The position numbers were made by a program, and so were the translations under genes. From Larix sibirica (Eukaryota; Streptophyta; Pinopsida; Pinales; Pinaceae), in the NCBI GenBank assembly GCA_004151065.3, contig NWUY0300010654.1, positions 17,437-28,408 of the forward strand: DNA of 10,972 nucleotides. The letters are read 5' to 3'. Below the pieces are notes generated by a model, which was given only the letters and a program-made list of their open reading frames with translations, ran no database searches and had not been told where the DNA came from. Positions 1 through 6,931 of this stretch are shown here, in pieces (within the stretch, counting starts at the first letter, position 1; each line of letters begins with the position of its first letter).

Positions 1-804
1 AGATAATTATTAGTTTATTTAATTAATTTATTCATCTACAAAATAATTAATTTATCTCATTATGTTACTTTTCAAATTAAATAATTTTAAAAATATTATT
101 TATTTTATATTAAGTTACTTTTAAAATCGAATAATTTAAAAATAAAATTTATTATACTTTTTAATAATTCTTTTAATTGCTCAATGATATGGACAAAATC
201 TATTAACTTTTAAATTTAATTCATTTTTTTCATAGATTAACAAAATCTATTATGTTAATTTTCTAAAAGTAATTTTCACTTGTTTTTATAGATTAAAAAA
301 TATAGGATTATAAATATTTTGAAAATGAGATTTTTTTAATGTGTTGTATTTTTACTTGGTTAAAAGTATAAACTTTGCCGGTTTTGTTTTTTTAATGATA
401 GTAAGTTATTATTTTTATAATATTTATCTTTTTCTTTATTTTAAAATTTAGTTTTTATAATTTTAAGATTAATGATTTTTTATTGTATACTTATTTTTTT
501 GTTATTATAATTTTTATTTAAAGTTAATTATAAAAGACCAGATATTATAGCTTTTTATGGATTTAGTAACCTAGATAATTCCTAATTTAGTGTTTTGTTG
601 AGATATTTTCTAAAGTAATTAGGATTGAGATAAAATAGTGAGACTATCTTGAGAAACTTTCATGTATTAATGTGTACAATTACATTGATATAGAACATTC
701 AACAGGATTTTGTTGTTTGTTGTAGCATTCAGAATTTCAAATTCCAACCTTGGTGGCATTTTTTATTCTCTTATTCTAATAATAAGCACATAATTACTAA
801 AAAC
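1..804. other. AT-rich non-coding region
   Basis: Very AT-rich sequence with long T and A runs, stops in all frames and no recognisable gene. The first 160 bases hold a weak direct repeat: a GTTACTTTT block followed by an AATAATTTAAAAA-like block occurs near 64 and again near 114. AACAAAATCTATTA-like and ATAGATTAA motifs also recur between 190 and 300. This could be old decayed transposon or intergenic DNA; nothing supports a more specific call. Confidence 0.6.
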
Positions 805-1014
805 AGGAACATAAAGAATTAATGATTTTTTTAAAACAATTATGGTAAAACTTGAGATGAATAATAAGAAATTACATAGTCTTTATAAGAAAACTTGAGT
901 TGAATAATAGGAACATGAAGAATTAATGATTTTTTTAAAACAATTATGGTAAAACTTAAGATGAATAATAAGAAGTTACATACAGTCTCTATGAGAAAAC
1001 TTGAATTGAATAAT
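805..1014. repeat. Tandem dimer, 104/106-bp unit
   Basis: Two adjacent copies, 805-908 and 909-1014, each begin AGGAACAT(A/G)AAGAATTAATG and continue through a T run into AAAACAATTATGGTAAAACTT. The copies differ at a few positions; the second has a 2-bp insertion (TACATACAGTC against TACATAGTC). Each unit contains an internal half-repeat, ACTTGAG(A/T)TGAATAATA, so the array probably grew from a unit of about 50 bp. No coding potential. Confidence 0.85.
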
Positions 1015-1401
1015 AAGATGAATAAAGCAGTCTCTATGTTGATATGTTAGACACAAACATGCACCAACAAAAATGCTACAATGTCCTCAAACATAATAAT
1101 CTCAAACACAGCAGCTACAAGTCCACCTGAACCGTAGTATGCTCATAATAACTCATATATGCAATAAAATTCATTCGTTATTTTATGGTTAACAAAGCTA
1201 ATAATGGACTAGCTAGTGGTGATACCAAACAGCTTCAAAAAATGATAGTGCATTCAACGCACAATGAAGGGAGGTCATTCACGAAGGAGGGTTGGTAGAG
1301 GTCATTCACCCACAACTCCAGTTCACAATACGATCCTTTCGTGTCTTAGTGTGTAATGGCTTATCTTCCCTAAGGGGCATTCAAATTCATTTCCCTATTG
1401 C
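1015..1401. other. Non-coding 3' flank of the S19 relic
   Basis: No gene seen. On the minus strand this stretch follows the S19 stop codon and may include former 3' UTR. A clear poly-T run on the plus strand, which would mark the poly-A tail of a processed copy, is not visible. A short direct repeat AGGTCATTCAC occurs at 1272-1282 and 1299-1309 (27-bp spacing). Confidence 0.4.
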
Positions 1402-1799
1402 TCAAGGTGCAACAACTACAATACAACAAACAACCTGATCAAGATCTCTCTGGCCACTAGATGTGATACAACGTCCACCATTGGGATCCATCTCAACAAT
1501 ATTCATCTTCTCTAACTGCTATAGTATATGTCTATCATAATATCCATTGCTTTAACATAAATTAGGGGGACGTGCGCCATTCCTTTCACGACCACCATAA
1601 ATTTACAGAAAGCTCCAACTCCAATTCCCTTTCTCAAGTAGATTTTATTTCCCATTGAAGCTGCTTTCACATAGTACCATTCAAGATCATATGGAGCGAG
1701 TTTCTTGAAAGTGGTTGTATTTACAAGGTCGGTCCAATGTGGAAACTCTATCTTGTCGGATCGTTTGAGATGTGCAGCACAAGTTGTCACAAACTCATG
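1402..1799 (-). pseudogene. 40S ribosomal protein S19 (eS19) pseudogene, intronless
   Basis: Ribosomal protein eS19 is a structural protein of the cytosolic small ribosomal subunit, needed for late 18S rRNA processing. Read on the minus strand, the translation carries the family's hallmarks in order: HEFV, AAHLKRS, a FP-WTD block, [71 protein letters not shown], then TGA at 1402-1404. This covers about residues 12 to the C-terminus of a protein usually near 143 residues. Defects: a 1-base deletion near 1600-1604 shifts the frame; in-frame TAA at 1552-1554; TAG at 1519-1521 where QQ is expected (CAG to TAG); arginines lost near the C-terminus. The N-terminal dozen residues are not recognisable. 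No intron interrupts the matched part, which favours a processed (retroposed) copy or a fragment captured by a transposon. It lies on the same strand as the LTR elements to its right. Identification is confident; the route of origin is inference. Confidence 0.9.
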
Positions 1800-1839
1800 G
1801 GGCAGTTTGGATATGAGATACGCAAGAGAATAAGGTTGA

Positions 1840-1847
1840 AAACCCTA
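1840..1847 (+). promoter_or_regulatory. Telo-box-like AAACCCTA upstream of the S19 relic
   Basis: AAACCCTA lies about 40 bases upstream of the recognisable start of the S19 relic (reading TAGGGTTT on the coding strand). Such motifs are common in promoters and leaders of plant ribosomal protein genes, so this may be a remnant of the parental 5' leader. An 8-bp motif in AT-rich DNA can also occur by chance. Confidence 0.3.
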
Positions 1848-2360
1848 TTTAGATTTGTGAACAATGTGTTGCAATATCAGATTCCACCAGAGAGAGATTG
1901 TTCGCATGAAACAACACCGACAGTGTCAAGATTACCTCGTGAGGGGATTGAACAGACATGCCAAGCAGCTCATGATGGTGTTGGACGAACAAGCTCTCCA
2001 TAATCTGACGAACCATTCTTCAAATGCTCAACAAGTTACGGATATTATCTCATGGGTGGCTTCGAGATCAACACCACCATAGAGCAATTCCTTGATAAGT
2101 TCAGAGAAGACCCAAAGAAGGAAGATCTTGTTCTCAATAGAGCCAAGATATCCCACATAGAAATGAGACCAGCTCAGATTACGGTTTAGGTCTTCCATGT
2201 TTATGCAAACAGTCTTTACTTGAAGCTTCAAAACTTCAATGGTCTTCAAACTTCACTAATATTCACACTTCAATGTGGCTCTCATGCAGCTCTTGTACCA
2301 CTGAAGAGATACGAGGCACGAGATGAATGGGAAGAGAGATACTTCAACGCAACACCATGA
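1848..2360 (+). other. Unassigned near-open stretch, possible broken coding fragment
   Basis: One plus-strand frame is open from 1737 to the stop TGA near 2360 except for TAA at 2001-2003 and TAG at 2187-2189. The part before 1800 is antisense to the S19 relic, so only about 1848-2360 could carry its own meaning. The middle has non-repetitive, protein-like composition (for example YGYYLMGGFEINTTIEQFLD and DPKKEDLVLNRAKI). A second overlapping frame is open from 1864 to 2082, so chance openness cannot be excluded. I do not recognise a family, and no start, splice or promoter signal supports a gene. It could be a captured gene fragment or plain transposon interior. Confidence 0.2.
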
Positions 2361-2369
2361 GGATAGTCT

Positions 2370-2960
2370 TCATGGGAAAGAGGTTCCAGTCTCCAAAGAG
2401 AGGTTCCAGTTTCCAAATGTTGCTTCACACAGCTATGCCTTCACGCACAGACATTGATAATGAGAGTGTCTCCGCACGCACAAAGTAAGGTTGTCTACAC
2501 CACCATGGGAGAGAGGCCTCCATGGTCCTCGACTATCTCCATGACATTGATTCCTGGATCATTAAAAAAATGATATATGATGCTTGGATACAATGAAACG
2601 GTGTAGGAGAGAGTCTCCACACACTCAACGCAGACATTCTGTCATGGTTTCCAAAATTCCACCGTGTCATGGTTTGCAAGATTCTTCATCCACAGTATCG
2701 ACCACGCAGATAGTCTCCACGAAATGATAGGGTTTGTGCACCTAGTTTCAACGCAGTGAAGAGGTATCTTCACAAATGGAGAAGGAGTCTCCAAAATCGT
2801 AGCTCCAGTATGCAAAATCGTAAAGCAGTTTAACGCTCTTCACCAATAGTCTCCACGATGGGAGTCGTCACCATAGATCTCACCATGCTTCACCATGAGA
2901 TTTCAACAATGCTTCACCAAATCTCACCGACGATATTTCATCAATAGAACGGGAGAGATG
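2370..2960. repeat. Degenerate interspersed TCTCCAC/CTTCAC motif zone
   Basis: The heptamer TCTCCA(C/A) and the hexamer CTTCAC recur irregularly about every 20-40 bases. Short local tandem pairs are visible: AGGTTCCAGT at 2381 and 2401 (20 bp apart), GTCATGGTTT at 2641 and 2666 (25 bp apart), and CAAAATCGTA near 2793 and 2813. This looks like an old short-period tandem array that has drifted. It lies downstream of the element 1 primer-binding site on the minus strand, so it would sit in that element's leader or internal region. From 2723 onward it is inside the duplicated segment. Confidence 0.45.
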
Positions 2961-3289
2961 TAACTAGAATTTTCAGAAGGAAATCATGGACAGAATGCCA
3001 GGCATCTTGCATGATTGAGAGCAGAGAAACGGATTGCAGAATTTGCAGGAAAGTAGAATGCCAGGTCTGGTAGAATAATTAATATTGCAAATAAAACGTA
3101 CAGATGCATGGAAGAAACGCTCTCACGTAGAGGAGATAGTGTTCTATGGAAGGATCGGCAATTGATGCCTCGACAAAAATAGATAGATATGTATACTGTC
3201 GTGGAAAACTGAGGAGGACAACTGAGAATATGGCAGGTCTAGCAGAGCAAGACTATATTGAGGGCCGGGAATTATGATAGAACCTAGAT

Positions 3290-3301
3290 GCTCTGATACC
3301 A
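3290..3301 (-). other. Primer-binding site, tRNA-iMet type (copy 1)
   Basis: The minus strand reads TGGTATCAGAGC, the sequence complementary to the 3' end of plant initiator methionine tRNA used by many LTR retrotransposons, especially Ty1/copia types. In this copy the site is separated from its proper LTR edge because the 75-bp deletion removed the adjoining LTR end. Confidence 0.8.
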
Positions 3302-3304
3302 TAC

Positions 3305-3491
3305 AAATAGAGAGATAGGATTCAAAGCACAATTTTCCCATTAACAAATGTACAATATATAGACGAGAATGACCCTTGGGTTCAACTTTCCAAGTGGTTT
3401 CTTGGAATCCTGAGTGACTCTTCCCATTCACCTATGACTTTTGGTCTTCTCCTTACGTGAATAGGGGGATAACATAATAACAATCCTAACA
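3305..3491 (-). mobile_element. Truncated LTR of element 1 (copy 1)
   Basis: These 187 bases match the 259-bp LTR at 4294-4552 but lack the 72 bp nearest the primer-binding site, meaning the R/U5 end including the TGTTAGG terminus. The other terminus CCTAACA is retained at 3485-3491. The CACGTG motif of copy 2 reads TACGTG here (3454-3459). The deletion endpoints share only a 2-base AC, which fits end-joining loss. Confidence 0.85.
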
Positions 3492-3705
3492 CTGAGGATT
3501 ATGTTCCCAAAATTAATGATCATCTACCGAATGTTGATAATCTAATGCCTCCCACTATGGTAAAAAAACAATAGGTGATATAGAAAAAAACAAGTAGGAA
3601 CACTTCCATGTGCTCAATTTTTTTAAGTTGGAAGCCAAATAAACTATGTTATAAGATTTGAGCATTAATAAATATAGGTGCAAAAGCTAACAAGATATGA
3701 TGATT

Positions 3706-3706
3706 N
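3706..3706. other. Ambiguous base N at duplication junction
   Basis: The single N lies exactly between the end of copy 1 (...GATGATT) and the start of copy 2 (AATGATAGG...). It may be a placeholder gap between two overlapping contigs or an unresolved base. If it is A, all three breakpoints share AAAT, the pattern expected of a real microhomology-mediated tandem duplication. Confidence 0.9.
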
Positions 3707-4275
3707 AATGATAGGGTTTGTGCACCTAGTTTCAACGCAGTGAAGAGGTATCTTCACAAATGGAGAAGGAGTCTCCAAAATCGTATAGCTCCAGTATGCA
3801 AAATCGTGAAGCAGTTTAACGCTCTTCACCAATAGTCTCCACGATGGGAGTCGTCACCATAGATCTCACCATGCTTCACCATGAGATTTCAACAATGCTT
3901 CACCAAATCTCACCGACGATATTTCATCAATAGAACGGGAGAGATGTAACTAGAATTTTCAGAAGGAAATCATGGACAGAATGCCAGGCATCTTGCATGA
4001 TTGAGAGCAGAGAAACGGATTGCAGAATTTGCAGGAAAGTAGAATGCCAGGTCTGGTAGAATAATTAATATTGCAAATAAAACGTACAGATGCATGGAAG
4101 AAACGCTCTCACGTAGAGGAGATAGTGTTCTATGGAAGGATCGGCAATTGATGCCTCGACAAAAATAGATAGATATGTATACTGTCGTGGAAAACTGAGG
4201 AGGACAACTGAGAATATGGCAGGTCTATCAGAGCAAGACTATATTGAGGGCCGGGAATTATGATAGAACCTAGAT

Positions 4276-4287
4276 GCTCTGATACCA
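4276..4287 (-). other. Primer-binding site, tRNA-iMet type (element 1)
   Basis: The minus strand reads TGGTATCAGAGC, an exact match to the common plant initiator-Met primer-binding site. It starts 6 bases after the CCTAACA end of the adjacent LTR (read on the minus strand), which is the expected arrangement for a 5' LTR followed by the reverse-transcription primer site. This fixes the element's orientation as minus. Confidence 0.9.
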
Positions 4288-4416
4288 TACCAGTGTTAGG
4301 TGCCCATTAGGGAAAATGAATGATTGCATGAACACAAGCTAGATACATAAGAAGAATAACCACACAAATAGAGAGATAGGATTCAAACCACAATTTTCCC
4401 ATTAACAAATGTACAA

Positions 4417-4422
4417 TATATA
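4417..4422 (-). promoter_or_regulatory. TATA box of element 1 LTR
   Basis: TATATA lies mid-LTR, roughly 100 bases downstream of the CACGTG motif on the minus strand and 130 bases from the LTR end next to the primer site. That spacing suits a U3 promoter driving a transcript that starts in R. It is preserved in both copies of the duplication. Confidence 0.5.
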
Positions 4423-4514
4423 GACGAGAATGACCCTTGGGTTCAACTTTCCAAGTGGTTTCTTGGAATCCTGAGTGACTCTTCCCATTTACCTATGACT
4501 TTTGGTCTTCTCCT

Positions 4515-4520
4515 CACGTG
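4515..4520. promoter_or_regulatory. G-box CACGTG in element 1 LTR U3
   Basis: The palindrome CACGTG is the core target of plant bZIP and bHLH transcription factors. It sits upstream of the LTR TATA box. It is intact here but mutated to TACGTG in the duplicate at 3454-3459. Function is inferred from sequence only. Confidence 0.4.
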
Positions 4521-4707
4521 AATAGGGGGATAACATAATAATAATCCTAACACTGAGGATTATGTTCCCAAAATTAATGATCATCTACCCAATGTTGATG
4601 ATCTAATGCCTCCCACTATGGTAAAAAAACAATAGGTGATATAGAAAAAAACAGGTAGGAACACTTCCATGTGCTCATTTTTTTTAAGTTGGAAGCCAAA
4701 TAAACTA

Positions 4708-5404
4708 TGTTATAAGATTTGAGCATTAATAGATATAGGTGCAAAAGCTAACAAGATATGATGATTAAATCAAGAGTGAATGGTTGTGCAATAATATATA
4801 TGAATCATTACACATTAATTTTGAAGAGAAGAAAGACAATGATTTGTTGTCAGAGTGATGAATTAATGAAAAGAGGTTACAATNATGAATTAATGAAAAT
4901 ATGTTACATTATATAGGAGACCAATTCGAATTAGGTTAAGGATTGATTTGAATTGTCCATGCTATGTATATAGGTTTCATGCTATGCAGAGAGGGCTAGT
5001 GTGGCTTAACTGAGAGCAAATAACCCCAATAAGTCATGCATTCACTCCTAGATTGTGTTAAGTGATAAGGGGCTCATTGATCACTCAGTTAAATGAATGG
5101 CAATGGGCATGTCCCTAAAATATCTCAAGAAGGGTGGTATTGACTTAACTGGGGTGCTAATGGTTGTTAAGGGTTAGTTAGAGTTAAGTTTAGGCTAAAT
5201 CAGTGGAGGATATTTAGCTCTAACTCATGTTCTTCCTTAAATCATGTAAAAACTCCCTGAAATCAAGTAATGCGCCCTCAAACCAAGGAAGGTGCCCCAA
5301 AATCTAGGGATTGGTATCACGGGTGATTCAGGAAGTTTTTTTGAGTGTAATTTGTCCCATTAGACTCACCAACACATGCTCTAGGAGGGTTATTTACTCT
5401 AACA
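4708..5404 (-). repeat. Element 2 LTR A (3' LTR on minus strand)
   Basis: The LTR runs from TGTTATAAG to ACTCTAACA. It aligns with 6333-6931 along its whole length. Matched blocks include AAGCTAACAAGATATG against AAACTAACTAGATATG, CAATTCGAATTAGGTTA against CAATTCAAGTTAGGTTA, a shared TTAGACTC, and GGAGGGTTATTT(A/C)CTCTAA near the end. It is longer than LTR B partly because of a 27-bp duplication around 4884. Its first 59 bp are also present in duplication copy 1. Confidence 0.75.
4858..4910. repeat. 27-bp tandem duplication around an N
   Basis: ATGAATTAATGAAAA-A-GTTACA-T occurs at 4858-4883 and 4885-4910 with three mismatches in 26 bases. A single N at 4884 lies exactly between the copies. 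The homologous place in LTR B has one copy, so this is a derived duplication in LTR A or an unmerged contig overlap. Confidence 0.85.
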
Positions 5405-5411
5405 CCCCCCC
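5405..5411 (-). other. Polypurine tract of element 2
   Basis: Seven C residues directly follow the LTR A end on the plus strand, giving a G7 run preceded by TTAT immediately upstream of the 3' LTR on the minus strand. This is the expected place for the second-strand primer. A second long C run (about 5530) gives another G-rich tract inside the element. Confidence 0.55.
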
Positions 5412-5817
5412 ATAAGCCTAATTAGAAAAAAAATGGGCCCGAACAAATTTGAGCCATATTAGGTACCCATGCATACACAAAGAAGAATTCTATGTAACTT
5501 GGGAAAGAGGGAAAAACCCAGTGGGAAACCCCCCCCCATAAAAGAGAATGAAAAAGTGGAGAATTAATCTACTCAGAAAAAATTGGTGAGTAGTAGGAGC
5601 AAAAGCTAAGGCTCTCAAGACTGAAGAGACATGTGGGAGGTCTTCTTTAGTTTGAACATTATTTGGGACTAGTGATCCAATGGCCTCTTTCATATTCTGA
5701 ATGTAAGTGAACATGTCCTCATAGGACATGATTTGTGAAGCTTCTCAGGCCTCCTTCAACAAGACTGGATCTAGCATACCAACTATGTAGCAACTGAGTT
5801 AGGGACATAGGGGATCC
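5412..5817 (-). other. Element 2 internal region, no recognised gene
   Basis: This is the non-repetitive part of the interior. The longest minus-strand frame starts at ATG 5729 and runs 79 codons (beginning MSYEDMFTYIQNMKEAIGS) to 5490. It matches no family that I recognise, and its second half is hydrophobic sequence translated from the G-rich tract. It could be a leftover of a gag start or a chance frame. No protease, integrase or reverse transcriptase motif is seen. Confidence 0.4.
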
Positions 5818-6258
5818 ATGGCTACAAAAGCTCTCTTTGATGGTTGAAAAACACTTTTTGATGCCTGCTAAAGATCTCTTTGGTGGCTTCAAATTATCTC
5901 TTCGGTGGCTACAAATACACTTATTTGATGGTTGTAAATGAGCACTCATTCGATGGCTACAATTGCACTTCTTAATGGCTGAAAATGAGTACTATAAATG
6001 GGATATTTGGTGGCTCCAAAATCCTTCTTTTGTTTCTACAAAAGTATTCTTTGGTGGCTTAAAAAAGCCTTCTTTAGTGGCTGCAAAAAGCCTTCGTTGG
6101 TGTTTTGCAAAAATCTGTCTTCAGTTTGCAAAAATAGTTCATGCAAAAGCCTTCTTTGGTGGCTGCAAAAAAAATCATTGGTGGTTTCAAAAGCCTTCTT
6201 GGGTGGTTGTGTAAGCCTTCTTTATGGCTACAAAATATTAGCTGCGAAAGCCCTTCTC
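5818..6258. repeat. Degenerate 22-bp tandem array in element 2 leader
   Basis: About sixteen to twenty units resemble (A/G)TGGCT-CAAAAGCCTTCTTTG. The first units start at 5818, 5840, 5861, 5883 and 5905, giving a 21-23 bp period. Later units are interrupted by longer ones near 5975-6045 and 6090-6150, and the best-conserved units lie around 6045-6230. Because 22 is not a multiple of three, the array cannot encode a protein repeat in one frame; the frames open here are by-products. It lies within about 60 bp of the primer-binding site, in the 5' leader of the minus-strand element. Confidence 0.85.
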
Positions 6259-6320
6259 AACCTGCAAGCTATATAACTGACAAGAAATCATTGAACACAA
6301 ACTAATTTAGTAACCCCTAT

Positions 6321-6332
6321 GCTTTGATACCA
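6321..6332 (-). other. Primer-binding site, tRNA-iMet-like (element 2)
   Basis: The minus strand reads TGGTATCAAAGC, one base different from the standard TGGTATCAGAGC, and begins immediately after the LTR B end. The G-to-A difference could be mutational decay. Confidence 0.8.
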
Positions 6333-6931
6333 TATTAGAATTGAAAATGTATAGATCAAGGTATACAAACTAACTAGATATGCAATGAGAAACAAATCAT
6401 CCATCAAATTATAATGTAATAAATGGATAACATTGATTATTACATAAGAAACTCATAATGGAAGAGAAAAGAATGATCAAGTTCCTTCAATAACTAAATG
6501 GAGAAGCTTACAATATATAGTGAGGCAATTCAAGTTAGGTTAGAAGGAAATTCGAATTTCCCATGGCATGCTAAAAGGACTAGTCAGACTTAACTTAGAG
6601 AAAATAACCTCAGTTAGTCACACAAGCTCTCCTAAACTGAGTTGAACTATCCTGAACTGAACTGACATGCATTGAACTGAACTAAGCTAGGGCACTAATG
6701 TCACTAGAGGACTAGTTAGGAATGGTTAGGGTTAGTCATGACTCAGTTAGTGGGGCACACCTTTTATTCACTCAACTACCTCCTTGAATTAGCGAGTAAG
6801 TCACCAAAATTAGGGAATGCACCCCCAAAATCAGGGTTTTGACTCATGGTTAACTTAGCAAGTACATTTGAGTGTGGTTTTTCACATTAGACTCCTCGGG
6901 ACATGATATAGGAGGGTTATTTCCTCTAATA
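6333..6931 (-). repeat. Element 2 LTR B (5' LTR on minus strand)
   Basis: This LTR of 599 bp runs from TATTAGA to TCTAATA. Both ends look like mutated TGTTAGA...TCTAACA: LTR A still ends TCTAACA. The inverted 7-bp termini, the adjacent primer site and the similarity to 4708-5404 support the LTR call. A short array of CTGAACTGAACT-type repeats near 6650-6690 is not shared with LTR A. Confidence 0.75.

Larger units (their letters stand above)
2723..3705. repeat. Tandem duplication, copy 1 (983 bp)
   Basis: This segment is repeated immediately to the right as 3707-4766. By eye the copies differ by about a dozen substitutions, a 2-bp indel (CGTAGCTCC here, CGTATAGCTCC in copy 2) and a 75-bp deletion in this copy between 3304 and 3305. 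The length difference of 77 bp is fully explained by these two indels. The segment contains the truncated element 1 LTR and primer-binding site, and it ends 59 bp into a second copy of the element 2 LTR start (TGTTATAAG near 3648). Confidence 0.95.
4294..4552 (-). mobile_element. Complete 259-bp LTR of element 1 (5' LTR, minus strand)
   Basis: The LTR starts TGTTAGG and ends CCTAACA, a perfect 7-bp terminal inverted repeat with canonical TG...CA ends. On the minus strand it carries, in promoter order, a CACGTG box (4515-4520) and a TATATA box (4417-4422), followed by a CT-rich R/U5-like stretch and then the primer-binding site. No intact gag or pol is visible in the internal region to its left, and no second LTR is found in the window. 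The element is therefore truncated, very diverged, or extends beyond the left edge. Copia affiliation is suggested by the primer site only. Confidence 0.85.
3707..4766. repeat. Tandem duplication, copy 2 (1060 bp)
   Basis: This is the second copy of 2723-3705 and the more complete one: it keeps the full LTR and the LTR/primer-binding-site junction of element 1. Its right end runs without a break into the rest of the element 2 LTR, so copy 2 is in the original context on the right and copy 1 in the original context on the left, as expected for a simple tandem duplication or for two overlapping contigs. Confidence 0.95.
4708..6931 (-). mobile_element. Element 2: short non-autonomous LTR retrotransposon
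   Basis: Read on the minus strand, the order is 5' LTR (6931 to 6333), tRNA-iMet-like primer site directly abutting it (6332 to 6321), a 928-bp internal region, a G-rich polypurine tract (5411 to 5405), and 3' LTR (5404 to 4708). Total length is 2224 bp. The internal region has no reverse transcriptase, integrase or protease motifs and no long open frame, so it would depend on proteins from another element, as TRIM- or LARD-like elements do. The two LTRs are strongly diverged, with many indels (697 and 599 bp), which indicates an old insertion. No clear target-site duplication was found: the flanking five bases are AACTA and ATTGG. The pairing rests on order and LTR similarity. Confidence 0.75.

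Noticed and set aside
2289-2300. Another tRNA-iMet primer site (minus strand TGGTACAAGAGC)
   Set aside because: It matches the canonical site at 10 of 12 bases, but no LTR terminus or LTR-like sequence could be identified beside it.
3144-3431. Minus-strand frame of 95 codons
   Set aside because: It runs through the LTR, across the primer-binding site and into the leader, which are non-coding parts of element 1.
5963-6276. Plus-strand frames with repeated WWLQKPS-like motifs
   Set aside because: They are translations of the 22-bp array, whose period is not a multiple of three, and two overlapping frames show the same effect.
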